From positions 1 through 64,000 of the forward strand of contig CACIBE010000005.1 of the NCBI GenBank assembly GCA_902584805.1: a stretch of 64,000 nucleotides of DNA, in the 5' to 3' direction. The notes below the pieces were generated by a model, which was not told where the DNA came from, ran no database searches, and saw only the letters and a list, made by a program, of their open reading frames with translations. This DNA comes from an uncultured Alphaproteobacteria bacterium. GTDB taxonomy: Bacteria; Pseudomonadota; Alphaproteobacteria; HIMB59; GCA-002718135. The position numbers were made by a program, and so were the translations under genes. Below, piece by piece: positions 46,954-58,988 of the stretch (position 1 is the first letter of the stretch; each line of letters begins with the position of its first letter).

Positions 46954-48351
46954 ATGGAAGATTTTGATTTAATAGTAATTGGTGCGGGACCTGGCGGATA
47001 TGTAGCTGCAATCAGAGCAGCTCAACTTGGAATGAAGGTTGCTTGTATAGAAAAAGAGCCATCACTTGGTGGAACTTGTTTGAACATTGGATGCATACCT
47101 TCTAAAGCATTATTAAATTCATCTGAAAAATTTGTTGAAATTTCAAATCATGCTGCAGAACATGGCATAAAAACATCAAAGATAGATTTAGACCTAAATG
47201 TTTTGATGGATCGCAAAACTAAGATTGTAAAAAAACTTACAACAGGGATCGGTTTTTTATTTAAGAAAAATAAAATAACGCATATTCCTGGCATGGCTTC
47301 ATTTGTAGATAAAAATATTATTTCTATTACAAATGGAAAAAATGAAATTACTGCCAGTGCTAAAAATTTTATTATCGCAACAGGATCATCTTCGATTGAG
47401 ATACCAAATATTCCTGTTGATGAAAAACAAATAGTATCTTCAACAGGTGCTCTTTCTCTGTCTAAAATACCAAAATCACTCCTAGTTATTGGTGGTGGAT
47501 ATATTGGACTAGAGATGGGATCAGTATGGAGTAGATTAGGCTCAAAGGTAACAGTTGTCGAAGCTCTTGATAGAATTGTTCCAACTATGGATGGTGAAAT
47601 TGCAAAAGAGTTTATGAAAATGTTAACTAAACAAGGGTTAGAATTTAAATTATCTCATAAAGTGAGTTCTGCAAAATCTGGTAAGTCTGGTGTAGATGTT
47701 GAGATGGAAACATCAGATAAAAAGAAAATAAAAGAAAACTACGAAATAGTTTTAATGTCAGTAGGAAGAAAACCAAACACAGAGGGACTGGGTCTCGAAA
47801 AAATTGGTATTAAATTAAACGCAAAAAAATCCATTGAAATTAAAGATAATTTTCAAACTTCTGTTGAAGGAATCTACGCAATTGGCGATGTAGCTCCAGG
47901 ACCAATGCTAGCACACAAAGCTGAAGAAGAAGGAGTGGCTTGTGTTGAATTTATAAACGGTCAAAAACCTCATATAAACTACGACGCTATACCAGCGATT
48001 GTTTATACCAATCCAGAGATTGCATCTGTAGGTAAAACAGAAGAACAGCTCAAGCAAGAAAAGAAAGACTTCAAGGTTGGAAAATTTCCTTTTATGGCTA
48101 ATGGTCGTGCCTTAACCACCTCTGCATCAGAGGGATTTGTTAAAATATTGGTAGATAAAAAAACAGATGAAATTTTAGGCGCTCATATAATCGGTCATGA
48201 TGCCGGACAACTGATTGCAGAAATTGTTACGACAATCGAATTTGGTGGAAGTGCAGAAGATATTGCTAGAGTATGTCATGCTCATCCAACAACTAGTGAA
48301 GCTGTAAAAGAAGCAGCTCTAAGTGTTGATGGTAGAGCAATTCATATTTAA
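46954..48351 (+). CDS. lpd: dihydrolipoyl dehydrogenase (E3)
   Basis: Reoxidises dihydrolipoamide with FAD and NAD. The 465-residue protein has VIGAGPGGYVAAIRAAQLG (8-26), redox cysteines C42 and C47 in GGTCLNIGCIPSKALL, a second Rossmann motif VIGGGYIGLEMGSVWSRLG, and the C-terminal catalytic HAHPTTSEA. It completes the complex with sucA and sucB and may also serve pyruvate dehydrogenase or the glycine cleavage system. It converges with the DUF1737 gene, overlapping its end by four bases. Confidence 0.98.
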   Translation: MEDFDLIVIGAGPGGYVAAIRAAQLGMKVACIEKEPSLGGTCLNIGCIPSKALLNSSEKFVEISNHAAEHGIKTSKIDLDLNVLMDRKTKIVKKLTTGIGFLFKKNKITHIPGMASFVDKNIISITNGKNEITASAKNFIIATGSSSIEIPNIPVDEKQIVSSTGALSLSKIPKSLLVIGGGYIGLEMGSVWSRLGSKVTVVEALDRIVPTMDGEIAKEFMKMLTKQGLEFKLSHKVSSAKSGKSGVDVEMETSDKKKIKENYEIVLMSVGRKPNTEGLGLEKIGIKLNAKKSIEIKDNFQTSVEGIYAIGDVAPGPMLAHKAEEEGVACVEFINGQKPHINYDAIPAIVYTNPEIASVGKTEEQLKQEKKDFKVGKFPFMANGRALTTSASEGFVKILVDKKTDEILGAHIIGHDAGQLIAEIVTTIEFGGSAEDIARVCHAHPTTSEAVKEAALSVDGRAIHI

Positions 48352-48551
48352 ATTTTAGCTAGATCCATTCCTTTTTTGTATTTTTTTGATGATTGTTTTA
48401 TAACTGCTTGACCGCACCTCATAACTTTTCTTTTATGATCAAAAGTCATTTTTGGTTCACCATGTAATTTCCATCCATTAGAGAGTGCCTCTGTTACTCT
48501 TTGGCAAAAATCAACAGTGTCATCATCCGTAATAAATCTATAACCTTTCAT
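48348..48551 (-). CDS. DUF1737 domain protein
   Basis: A 67-residue cytosolic protein. Residues 1-55 match the DUF1737 pattern: MKGYRFITDDDTVDFCQRVTEAL, then NGWKLHGEPKMTFD, and CGQAVIKQ. Function is unknown. The ribosome binding region AAGGAAGG lies just upstream of the ATG. It lies 12 bases downstream of the DUF484 gene on the same strand and so may share its transcript. Confidence 0.85.
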   Translation of the reverse strand: MKGYRFITDDDTVDFCQRVTEALSNGWKLHGEPKMTFDHKRKVMRCGQAVIKQSSKKYKKGMDLAKI

Positions 48552-48563
48552 TTTACCTTCCTT

Positions 48564-49226
48564 TCATTTAATACTTAATAAATTTACTTCTATAATTTTA
48601 ATTAAGTACTCAACAAGATCAGTTTGCATATCAACTGTGAATTTATTTTTATCTTTTGATCCCATAGCCAATATTAGACTATCTTCACGAAATTTAACTT
48701 TTAATAAAATATATGATTTTATCGTTGTTGATTTATTAGGAAAAAATAAAAGTAAACCTTTAGGATTTTGATTTAAATTTGTAACCATTTTGTTTTTAAA
48801 ATAACTATTTGCAATTTTAATATCCAGTTGTGATAAGTTTTCTGATCTAATATTTTCATTTGTAACAAAACAATTCATTTCATCACAACCTAAAATTGTT
48901 TTAAGATCATTTTTGATTAAGCTTATTAATTTTTGTAAACTTTTTACATTTAGAATTCTAATTGTAGATTTAAGAATTCTTTTTTGAGCATTTAAATGAC
49001 TTTTCCCTGCTAGCAGTATTTTTGTCATTTGATTTTGTAGATCTATATTTTGTTGAGATATTTTTTTATATCTATAAGCTTCTAAATCAACAACCTTATC
49101 TGAACTATTATCTATGGTTGGAAAATTTAGTTCATTAACTAATTCTGAATTTTTAATAAAAAAATTTTTATTTTTTTTTAAAAAATTTATTATTTCTTTT
49201 TCTCTAATTTCATCGTCATTTGCCAT
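48564..49226 (-). CDS. DUF484 family protein
   Basis: A 220-residue protein of the DUF484 family, which has a GAF-like fold and often sits near xerC in proteobacteria. The start is set at the ATG at 49226 (MANDDEIREKEIINFLKKN), just after the stop of the aldolase gene; a longer frame would overlap that gene. Residues 13-45 give the typical FLKKNKNFFIKNSELVNELNFP, followed by an amphipathic coiled coil (about 60-100), and the GAF-like C-terminus ends near LILAMGSKDKNKFT. Function is unknown. Confidence 0.8.
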   Translation of the reverse strand: MANDDEIREKEIINFLKKNKNFFIKNSELVNELNFPTIDNSSDKVVDLEAYRYKKISQQNIDLQNQMTKILLAGKSHLNAQKRILKSTIRILNVKSLQKLISLIKNDLKTILGCDEMNCFVTNENIRSENLSQLDIKIANSYFKNKMVTNLNQNPKGLLLFFPNKSTTIKSYILLKVKFREDSLILAMGSKDKNKFTVDMQTDLVEYLIKIIEVNLLSIK

Positions 49227-49231
49227 GATTA

Positions 49232-49891
49232 TTATTTTGGCAAAATTTGTTGTCCTGTTTTTGCCCAATCATCTAGAAATGCTTTAAGTCCCTTATCTGT
49301 GAGAGGATGTTTATATAATTCATGAATAACCTTAGGTGGTAGGGTTGAAACATGTGCACCAATTACAGCTGCATCAATTAAATGTTGAGTGTTTCTTACC
49401 GAAGCAACTAACACTTCCGTATCAAATCCATAATTTTCATACATTATTACTATATCTGAAATCAGATCCATTCCTTTTTCACCAATGTCATCGAGCCTTC
49501 CCACAAAAGGAGAAATAAATGTTGCTCCAACTTTAGCGGCTAGTAATGCTTGAGCAGCACTAAAACATAATGTTACATTTACCATAATATCTTTTTCTCT
49601 AAGAGCTTTGCACGTTTGAAGACCAGCAGGTGTGAGAGGAACTTTTACAGCAACATTCTTAGCCAATGATGCTAAGTACTCACCTTCTTCAAGCATTTTG
49701 TTATATTCAGTTGCCGTCACCTCTGCACTTACTGGACCAGATACTATGGAACAAATAGTTTTAATTGTTTCTCCCATATCTTTACCACTTTTTGCAATTA
49801 GAGATGGGTTTGTCGTAACACCGTCTATTAATCCACTAGGGATTAACTTTTCAATCTCAGGTATATCAGCAGTGTCTATAAAAAATTTCAT
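49232..49891 (-). CDS. transaldolase / fructose-6-phosphate aldolase (TalC-like)
   Basis: A 219-residue TIM-barrel enzyme of the short transaldolase family. The N-terminus [16 protein letters not shown] and [14 protein letters not shown] are characteristic. The Schiff-base lysine is K83 in [12 protein letters not shown]. Members with this length act as transaldolase in the pentose phosphate pathway or as fructose-6-phosphate aldolase; sequence alone does not settle which. It is divergent from priA across about 60 bases. Confidence 0.92.
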   Translation of the reverse strand: MKFFIDTADIPEIEKLIPSGLIDGVTTNPSLIAKSGKDMGETIKTICSIVSGPVSAEVTATEYNKMLEEGEYLASLAKNVAVKVPLTPAGLQTCKALREKDIMVNVTLCFSAAQALLAAKVGATFISPFVGRLDDIGEKGMDLISDIVIMYENYGFDTEVLVASVRNTQHLIDAAVIGAHVSTLPPKVIHELYKHPLTDKGLKAFLDDWAKTGQQILPK

Positions 49892-49954
49892 TGTTTGTTG
49901 TATACCATATACAAGTTATTTAGAAAGTTAACATATAAAAAAAACATAAATATA

Positions 49955-51910
49955 ATGTTGTACGATGTAGTAGTAACAAGACCTTTCGACAAAGTTTTCA
50001 CTTATTCTTCAACAAATGAGCAACTTGAAATTGGTCAAGTAGTCTTAGTTCCATTTGGAAAAAAAATAGAAGCTGGAATTATTTGGAAGAAGAATGTTAA
50101 AAATCCTGGATACGAAATTAAAGAGGTTACAAAAATTTGTAATGATCTTATCCTTCAGAATTCATCAGTCGATTTTATAAATTGGATCGCAAGTTATACT
50201 TTAGCTCCACTAGGCGCAGTCTTAAAACTATTTCTTATTAACAATGATATAGTAGAATTTGATAAAGAAAAATTAGATAGAAACAATAATTCTGAACCAT
50301 CTTTAGTATCCTTAAATGAAGAACAAGCAAATTCATTTAAAGAAATAACCCAATCATTTAAAAAATCAAACAAACCTGTTTTATTAGAAGGTGTAACAGG
50401 CTCTGGGAAAACTGAAGTATATTTTGAAATAATAGATAAATTTTTAAAAGAAAAAAAACAAATATTAATAATGGTTCCAGAAATTAGCCTAACACCACAA
50501 TTAGAGACAAGAGTAAAGAAGCGTTTTGGAATGGAAGTATGTTTGTGGCATTCTAAAATTACAAAAAAAAATAGGCAAAAAATTTGGCATCAATGTTACT
50601 CAGGTGATCCAGTTATTGTTATTGGTGCTCGTTCAAGTTTATTTCTTCCTTTTACAAATTTAGGATTAATTGTTGTCGATGAAGAACATGATTCTAGTTA
50701 TAAACAAGAGGACAATATACGTTACCAAGCAAGAGATCTTGCAGTTGTAAGAGCTAAAATTGAAAAAAATTTTATATTATTAGCTTCGGCAACGCCGTCT
50801 TTAGAAACAATAAATAATGTTAAAATTAAAAAATATGATCAAGTCTATTTATCAAAACAATTTTCTGGAACTCCATTACCTGAAATTTCTATAATTGATT
50901 TAAATAAAAATAAACTTGATAAAGATAAATGGATATCACAATCAATTATAGATTCTATTTCTCAGTGCTTAGAAAATAAAGAACAAACCCTTATTTTTTT
51001 AAATCGTAGAGGATACTCACCATTAACCTTGTGTAATAGTTGTGGGTTCAGATATGAATGCGATCAATGTTCATCATGGATGGTTATGCATCAACACAAA
51101 AAAGTTTTCTTATGCCATCAATGCGGAACTATAAAAAAATTAAATTTAGATTGTCCTCAATGTAATGAAAAAGATAGTATAAAATTTGTTGGTCCTGGTG
51201 TTGAGAGAGTTGCAGAGGAGCTAAAAGAATTTTTTCCTGGGAAAAATATTTCTATCATGTCTAGTGACAACGTTAACACACCAAACAAAATTAAAAAATT
51301 TATTACTGATATAAACAACAAAGATATAGATATAATTGTAGCCACACAAATTATGGCAAAAGGATATGATTTTCCAAATTTGTCATTAGTAGGAATTGTT
51401 GATGCGGACGCAGGTTTATTTGGCGGTGATCCTAGAGCTATAGAAAAAACTTTTAACCTACTTCAGCAAGTTGGAGGAAGAGCTGGTAGAGGAAAAAAAA
51501 TTGGTAAAGTTTTTCTTCAAACATATTTTCCAGATCAAGAAATAATTAAGTCGATTCAGCTGCGAGAAAGAGAAGCTTTTATTGAAAGAGCTTTAGAAGA
51601 GAGAAAGAATTTTAATATTCCGCCTTTTGGTTTTATGACTTCAATAATTCTTTCTAGTCATACAAAAGCTTTAGTTCTTAAACAAGCTTCAAGACTGGCT
51701 CAACAAGATCAAAATAGTGAAAATATTAAAATTTTAGGTCCAGTTGAAGCTCCAATTTTTTTACTTAGAGGACAATATCGATACAGAATATTATTGAAGA
51801 GCAATAGTAGAAAAAATCTGAATAAATTCACAAAAAAAATTGTAGAAAAGACTAAATTACCTTCTTCTGTAAAGTTAATTATTGATGTCGATCCCTACTC
51901 ATTTATGTAA
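49955..51910 (+). CDS. priA: primosomal protein N' (replication restart helicase PriA)
   Basis: PriA reloads the replisome at stalled forks. I start at the ATG at 49955 (MLYDVVVTRPFDKVFTYSS, 651 residues); the 20 extra codons upstream would be lysine-rich and unlike the family. Walker A is GVTGSGKTEVYFE, the DExH box is DEEHDSSYKQ, and the zinc region holds CNSCGFRYECDQC and a second set CHQCG/CPQC. GGRAGRGKKIGKVFLQT is motif VI. It is somewhat shorter than the ~730 residues of E. coli. Confidence 0.96.
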   Translation: MLYDVVVTRPFDKVFTYSSTNEQLEIGQVVLVPFGKKIEAGIIWKKNVKNPGYEIKEVTKICNDLILQNSSVDFINWIASYTLAPLGAVLKLFLINNDIVEFDKEKLDRNNNSEPSLVSLNEEQANSFKEITQSFKKSNKPVLLEGVTGSGKTEVYFEIIDKFLKEKKQILIMVPEISLTPQLETRVKKRFGMEVCLWHSKITKKNRQKIWHQCYSGDPVIVIGARSSLFLPFTNLGLIVVDEEHDSSYKQEDNIRYQARDLAVVRAKIEKNFILLASATPSLETINNVKIKKYDQVYLSKQFSGTPLPEISIIDLNKNKLDKDKWISQSIIDSISQCLENKEQTLIFLNRRGYSPLTLCNSCGFRYECDQCSSWMVMHQHKKVFLCHQCGTIKKLNLDCPQCNEKDSIKFVGPGVERVAEELKEFFPGKNISIMSSDNVNTPNKIKKFITDINNKDIDIIVATQIMAKGYDFPNLSLVGIVDADAGLFGGDPRAIEKTFNLLQQVGGRAGRGKKIGKVFLQTYFPDQEIIKSIQLREREAFIERALEERKNFNIPPFGFMTSIILSSHTKALVLKQASRLAQQDQNSENIKILGPVEAPIFLLRGQYRYRILLKSNSRKNLNKFTKKIVEKTKLPSSVKLIIDVDPYSFM

Positions 51911-51949
51911 TTTACCCACAATTTTAAAAATATCTTCGATTTAACTCAT

Positions 51950-51980
51950 TTGACGCACAAACTGACAGTTTACCTACTTT
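51950..51980 (+). promoter_or_regulatory. candidate promoter of the atp operon
   Basis: TTGACGC at 51950-51956 matches the -35 form common in alphaproteobacteria. The best -10 is TACTTT at 51975-51980, but the 19-base spacer is long and the box poor. It lies in the 118-base gap between priA and atpH, where a promoter for the F1 operon is expected. Tentative. Confidence 0.35.
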
Positions 51981-52028
51981 TTCTGATGTGTTAATAGCCT
52001 ATCTCTAAACTTCTTATGAACTTAATTT

Positions 52029-52586
52029 ATGGCATCTAATACATTATCTGGAGATCTTATATCGGAAAGGTATGGAGCTGCTCTCTATGATCTTGCTTCT
52101 GAAAAAAAATGCATTGATGATATTCTAAAAGATTTTGAATTAGTGAATAAAGCATTGAAAGAAAGTTCAGAATTAAGACAGGTTATTAAAAGTCCATTAG
52201 TAAATTCTGATGAGAAACTTAATATTTTATTAAAATTATTTTCTGAAGCAAATTTACATAATCTTACGACAACTTTTTTAAAAGTTCTTGATAACAATAA
52301 AAGAATTTCAAATATCGCTTCTATTATTTTACAATTTAAAAAAATAAACTCCGAAAAAAGAGGTGATATTACTGCTGATATAACATCAGCAAACATATTA
52401 TCTGATGATGAAAAAAATAATATTACAAATCAACTTAAAAAATCTTTAGGTGAAAAATTATCTTTAAATTTTGATGTCGATGAAGACATTATTGGTGGTT
52501 TAATTGTTAAGGTTGGTTCCAAAATGATTGATACATCTATAGCGAATAAAATTAATAAACTTAAAATTGCAATGAAGGGGGCATAA
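52029..52586 (+). CDS. atpH: ATP synthase F1 subunit delta
   Basis: The peripheral-stalk connector between the F1 head and subunit b. The 185-residue protein has the delta start [19 protein letters not shown] (13-31), [12 protein letters not shown] near 57-68, and the C-terminal signature [22 protein letters not shown] near 153-174. It opens the F1 operon atpHAGDC, separate from F0 genes as usual in alphaproteobacteria. Its stop overlaps the atpA ATG by one base (TAATG). Confidence 0.95.
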   Translation: MASNTLSGDLISERYGAALYDLASEKKCIDDILKDFELVNKALKESSELRQVIKSPLVNSDEKLNILLKLFSEANLHNLTTTFLKVLDNNKRISNIASIILQFKKINSEKRGDITADITSANILSDDEKNNITNQLKKSLGEKLSLNFDVDEDIIGGLIVKVGSKMIDTSIANKINKLKIAMKGA

Positions 52587-54121
52587 TGGAAATTAAAGCT
52601 GCAGAAATATCGTCTGTAATTAAAGACCAAATAGCTAATTTTGAAACTAAAGCGGATGTTGCTGAGGTTGGAACAGTACTAAGTGTTGGAGATGGAATTG
52701 CACGTGTGTATGGTCTTGATCAAGTACAAGCTGGAGAGATGGTAGAATTCCCAGGCGGCATTAAAGGTATGGCCCTCAACCTTGAAATGGATAACGTTGG
52801 TGTTTCAATCTTCGGTGACGATACTGGAATTAAAGAAGGTGACACAGTTAAACGTACAGGAGAAATTGTTGACGTTCCTGTTGGAAAAGAATTGTTAGGA
52901 CGTGTTGTTGATGGTTTAGGAAATCCTATTGATGGTAAAGGTCCTATTCAATCATCTGAAAAGAGAAGAATTGAATTAAAAGCTCCAGGCATTATTCCTC
53001 GTCAAAGTGTATCCGAACCAATGCAGACAGGTATTAAAGCTCTTGATGCTCTTGTTCCAGTTGGAAGGGGACAACGTGAATTAATAATTGGTGATAGACA
53101 AACAGGTAAAACTGCTGTTGCCATTGATACAATTTTAAATCAAAAATCTGTAAATCAATCAGACAATGAAAAAGAAAAGTTATATTGTATCTATGTTGCG
53201 ATTGGTCAGAAAAGATCAACAGTTGCTCAAATTGTAAAAACGCTAGAAGATAATGGTGCAATGGAATATACAATTGTTGTATCTGCAACTGCATCAGAGC
53301 CTGCACCTTTGCAATTTTTATCTGCTTATACTGGTTGTACAATGGGTGAATATTTTAGAGATAATGGTATGCATGCATTAATTGTTTATGATGATTTATC
53401 AAAGCAAGCTGTTGCTTACAGACAGATGTCGCTTCTTTTAAGAAGACCTCCTGGACGTGAAGCATATCCTGGAGATGTATTTTACATTCATAGTCGTCTT
53501 TTAGAAAGAGCCGCAAAAATGAGTGATGAACACGGTGGTGGAAGTTTAACCGCTCTTCCAATTATTGAGACTCAAGCTGGAGACTTATCTGCTTACATTC
53601 CAACAAATGTTATTTCCATTACGGATGGACAAATATTTTTAGAAACAAACTTATTTTTTGCTGGTATTCGTCCTGCGATTAACGTTGGTCTTTCTGTAAG
53701 CCGTGTTGGTTCTGCTGCGCAAACAAAAGCAATGAAAAAAATTGCTGGTCCCGTAAAACTAGAATTAGCTCAATATCGTGAAATGGCTGCTTTTGCACAG
53801 TTTGCATCAGACTTAGATGCTTCAACAAAACAATTACTTGATCGTGGTGCAAGACTAGTTGAAATTTTAAAACAAGGTCAATATTCACCACTAACCGTTT
53901 CAGAGCAAGTCGTATCAATTTATGCAGGTGTACGCGGATATCTTGATAAAGTTGCAGTAGGCGATGTAGTCAAGTTTGAAACGGAAGTATTAAATGAGAT
54001 TAGAGCTAAGCATAGTGATTTATTAGATGCAATTGCCAATGAAAAAGAATTATCTAAAGATAATGATGATAAATTAAAATCAATCTTAGATGATTTGGTT
54101 GGAAAGTTTGCAAGTAACTAA
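52586..54121 (+). CDS. atpA: ATP synthase F1 subunit alpha
   Basis: The regulatory nucleotide-binding subunit of the F1 head. The 511-residue protein has the Walker [12 protein letters not shown] (near 169-179), the arginine-finger region [10 protein letters not shown] near 371-380, and GVRGYLDKV near the C-terminus. Length and sequence are highly conserved. Frames on the opposite strand inside it are shadows. atpG follows after three bases. Confidence 0.98.
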   Translation: MEIKAAEISSVIKDQIANFETKADVAEVGTVLSVGDGIARVYGLDQVQAGEMVEFPGGIKGMALNLEMDNVGVSIFGDDTGIKEGDTVKRTGEIVDVPVGKELLGRVVDGLGNPIDGKGPIQSSEKRRIELKAPGIIPRQSVSEPMQTGIKALDALVPVGRGQRELIIGDRQTGKTAVAIDTILNQKSVNQSDNEKEKLYCIYVAIGQKRSTVAQIVKTLEDNGAMEYTIVVSATASEPAPLQFLSAYTGCTMGEYFRDNGMHALIVYDDLSKQAVAYRQMSLLLRRPPGREAYPGDVFYIHSRLLERAAKMSDEHGGGSLTALPIIETQAGDLSAYIPTNVISITDGQIFLETNLFFAGIRPAINVGLSVSRVGSAAQTKAMKKIAGPVKLELAQYREMAAFAQFASDLDASTKQLLDRGARLVEILKQGQYSPLTVSEQVVSIYAGVRGYLDKVAVGDVVKFETEVLNEIRAKHSDLLDAIANEKELSKDNDDKLKSILDDLVGKFASN

Positions 54122-54124
54122 TCT

Positions 54125-56449
<2,325 letters not shown>

Positions 56450-56450
<1 letters not shown>

Positions 56451-56848
56451 TGGCAACAATTTCTTTTGATTTAGTTTCTCCAGAAAACCTTGTCTTCAAT
56501 GATGAAGTTGGTACTATAATTGTCCCTGGTAAAGATGGCGACTTAGGTATTTTACCAGGACATAGTAAGGTCATGTCCTCTCTTAGACCAGGAAGAGTTA
56601 TGGTATACAGTGAAGATAAAAATTTAATTAAATCCTTTTTTGTTTCTGGTGGTTTTGCAGAAATCAATCCAGAAAAATGTATTGTTCTTGCAGAAAGTGT
56701 TGTTGAAGTTAATTCTTTAGAAAAAACATCAATTGAAAAAGAAATACAAGAATTAGAAAACAAAGAAGGTAAAGAATCAGAGGAACAACTATCTGTAGCT
56801 AAAGCAAAATTAGAAGCAATAAATGTAAATTATTACGATAAAATTTAA
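56450..56848 (+). CDS. atpC: ATP synthase F1 subunit epsilon
   Basis: The small stalk subunit that couples to the c-ring and inhibits ATP hydrolysis. The 132-residue protein has the N-terminal beta-sandwich (FDLVSPENLVFNDEVGTIIVPGKDGDLGILPGHSKVM) and a C-terminal helical pair. It ends the operon and converges with rppH, leaving 12 bases between stop codons. Confidence 0.95.
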
Positions 56849-56860
56849 TTTCTTTCTAAA

Positions 56861-57331
56861 TTAAACTTTAACTAAATTCCTTCTAAATTCTTTTTGAATT
56901 TTTATATAAACATTTCTTTTAAATGGTACTGCGTTTTGGCTAATTTCATCATAGTCCATCCATTTCCATTCACTAAACTCAGGATTTTCTGTTCCTACAT
57001 TTATGTCGTTATCAATTCCTGTAAAACGAAATAAAAACCACTTTTGAATTTGACCTATGTATTTATCACCCCAAGGTAATGTATTGAGTGTTTCTGTAGG
57101 TATGTCATAAGAGATCCATTCTTGAGATGAATTAATCAAAGATGCATTATTCGTACCAATCTCTTCCATCATTTCTCTCCAAACTGCTTCTTCAGGATTT
57201 TCATTTTCATCGATACCACCTTGAGGCATTTGCCAATATCCACTTGGATGATCTAATCTTCGACCAACTAAAATTTGATTTCTTGCATTGAGAATCATCA
57301 TTCCCACACATTTTCTATATTTTTTTTGCAT
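56861..57331 (-). CDS. rppH: RNA pyrophosphohydrolase (Nudix)
   Basis: RppH removes pyrophosphate from 5'-triphosphate mRNA ends, starting decay, and hydrolyses dinucleoside polyphosphates. The 156-residue protein begins MQKKYRKCVGMMILNARNQILVG and has WQMPQGG, with the Nudix box from G38 through E44 to REMMEEIG at 52-59, matching GX5EX7REUXEEXGU. Late residues EFSEWKWMDYDEI and VPFKRNVY are RppH-typical. It follows ctpA by two bases, suggesting cotranscription. Confidence 0.94.
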   Translation of the reverse strand: MQKKYRKCVGMMILNARNQILVGRRLDHPSGYWQMPQGGIDENENPEEAVWREMMEEIGTNNASLINSSQEWISYDIPTETLNTLPWGDKYIGQIQKWFLFRFTGIDNDINVGTENPEFSEWKWMDYDEISQNAVPFKRNVYIKIQKEFRRNLVKV

Positions 57332-57333
57332 TA

Positions 57334-58629
57334 TTATTCTTGAGTTTCATTAAAGAGACTTACACCTTGCACAAGATCAAAGGCTCTTCGAAGTTGATAA
57401 TCAATCTCTAAACGTTTTTCAAATTCACTTAATTCATTATCTGCATTTTCTTCTACATCTTCTTCATTATTTTTATCAAGAGAGTCTTTTAGATCTGACT
57501 CAGAAAATCTTTTATAATCAAAAGATTCAAATTCTCCTTGTTCAATGATTATATCTGGTACGATCCCCTTACCTTGGATTGATTCACCTGAAGGAGTATA
57601 ATATCTGGCGGTAGTTAATCTTATACCAGTTAGATTATCACTATTTGAAACTTGAAAAGGAATTATTGTTTGAACTGAACCCTTTCCAAAAGATTGTGTA
57701 CCTATAATGATTGCTCTTTTATGATCTTGAAGTGCGCCTGCAACAATTTCAGAAGCTGATGCAGAACCACCATCAATAATTACAACAAGTGGTTTTCCAT
57801 TAGTTCTATCAGATTTTTTTGCACGATATCTTCTTATGTCTTTTTTATCTCTACCTCTTGTTGAAACAATTTCTCCTCTTTCCAAGAATATATCCGTTAC
57901 CTTAACTGCTTGTGTAAGAAGACCGCCTGGGTTTGACCGTACATCTAAAACGTAACCTTTTATTTTATTTTCTTGTTCAATCTTTTTTATAGCATTTAGA
58001 AGACCACTTTCTGTTTGTTCATTAAAAGATGTTATTCTTAAGTATCCAATATTGTTAAGCACTTCACTTTTAACTGATCTAATTTTGATATAATCTCTGA
58101 TAATTTCAATCTCAAAGGGTTCAGTATTTGCTCTTGAAATAGTAATTACTATTGGCTCACCTTTTTTGCCTCTCATTAATTCAACAGCTTCATTTAGAGT
58201 TAGACCAAAAACAGGTGTTTCGTCTATTTGAATAATATAATCACCTGCAAGAACTCCAGCATCATATGCCGGTGTGTCTTCTATAGGTGCTATAACTTTT
58301 ACAAAACCTTCCTCCATGGTAATTTCAATACCTAATCCACCAAATTTACCCTCAGTATCCATTTGCATTTCTTGAAATACTTCTTCATTCATAAAACCAG
58401 AATGAGGATCTAAACCTGACAACATTCCATCAATCGCTTTTTCAATTAATTCTTGATCCGTTACCTCTTCCACATAGGAAGATCTTACCCTATCAAATAC
58501 TTGTCCAAATAGATCTAAATATTTATATTTTTCTTCATCTGAAGAAGATCCATATGTTTTAGGTGCAAGAAGTGTAATGAGGGTGAACAGTAGTATTACT
58601 TTTAAAAATACATTTTTTGAAATTATCAT
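57334..58629 (-). CDS. ctpA: carboxy-terminal processing protease CtpA (S41)
   Basis: A periplasmic serine protease that trims envelope proteins. The 431-residue protein has an N-terminal signal segment (LKVILLFTLITLLAPKTYG, 9-27), a PDZ domain (about 88-170, FGGLGIEI, with GEPIVITISR) and the S41 catalytic domain with dyad S291 (GGSASASE) and K316 (SFGKGSVQ), 25 apart as in Prc. YVLDVRSNPGGLL is the oxyanion region. The C-terminus is acidic. In many proteobacteria it is downstream of rsfS or an EnvC-like gene; here rsfS is just upstream. Confidence 0.95.
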   Translation of the reverse strand: MIISKNVFLKVILLFTLITLLAPKTYGSSSDEEKYKYLDLFGQVFDRVRSSYVEEVTDQELIEKAIDGMLSGLDPHSGFMNEEVFQEMQMDTEGKFGGLGIEITMEEGFVKVIAPIEDTPAYDAGVLAGDYIIQIDETPVFGLTLNEAVELMRGKKGEPIVITISRANTEPFEIEIIRDYIKIRSVKSEVLNNIGYLRITSFNEQTESGLLNAIKKIEQENKIKGYVLDVRSNPGGLLTQAVKVTDIFLERGEIVSTRGRDKKDIRRYRAKKSDRTNGKPLVVIIDGGSASASEIVAGALQDHKRAIIIGTQSFGKGSVQTIIPFQVSNSDNLTGIRLTTARYYTPSGESIQGKGIVPDIIIEQGEFESFDYKRFSESDLKDSLDKNNEEDVEENADNELSEFEKRLEIDYQLRRAFDLVQGVSLFNETQE

Positions 58630-58634
58630 ATATT

Positions 58635-58988
58635 TTAAGCTAGTTTAGTTTGTGAAGAATCAAAGCTTACTTCCCATAATTTTTCTAATGCATATAATTC
58701 TCTAATTTCTTGTCGAAACAAATGAACAATGATCTCACCTGCATCAACAATTATCCAGTCACATTGAGGTCTTCCTTCAGGATTCGGACATTTTATACCT
58801 GCTCTTTTTAATTTTTTTACCATTTCATCTGCTGTAGCATCTGAATGTCTAGTTGATCTACAGGTAGCAATCACAAAGGCATCAGCAACGGATGATTTAT
58901 TAGATAAATCAATAACTTTTATATCTTCAGCTTTTGCATCACTTAGTATTGATACAATATTTTCTGTTAATGAAGTAATTTTATTAAT
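58635..58988 (-). CDS. rsfS: ribosomal silencing factor RsfS (ATT start)
   Basis: RsfS binds L14 and blocks subunit joining in starvation. The conserved domain begins well upstream of the first ATG, GTG or TTG in frame: ENIVSILSDAKAEDIKVIDLSNKSSVADAFVIATCRSTRH is encoded from about 58954 (written here across two stretches: ENIVSILSDAKAEDIKVIDL then SNKSSVADAF). Between the in-frame TAA at 58998-59000 and the GTG at 58877 there is no standard start. ATT at 58988-58986 lies five bases after AGAGG, giving 117 residues, a normal length. It overlaps the nadD stop. C-terminal CDWIIVDAGEIIVHLF is diagnostic. Confidence 0.85.
   Translation of the reverse strand: MNKITSLTENIVSILSDAKAEDIKVIDLSNKSSVADAFVIATCRSTRHSDATADEMVKKLKRAGIKCPNPEGRPQCDWIIVDAGEIIVHLFRQEIRELYALEKLWEVSFDSSQTKLA

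Noticed and set aside
49895-49954. Twenty-residue N-terminal extension of PriA
   Set aside because: Lysine-rich and unlike the family; it overlaps the likely promoter region shared with the aldolase gene.
53034-53918. Long open frames on the minus strand inside atpA
   Set aside because: They mirror the highly conserved atpA frame, are rich in Leu, Gln and His from antisense codons, and have no ribosome binding sites.
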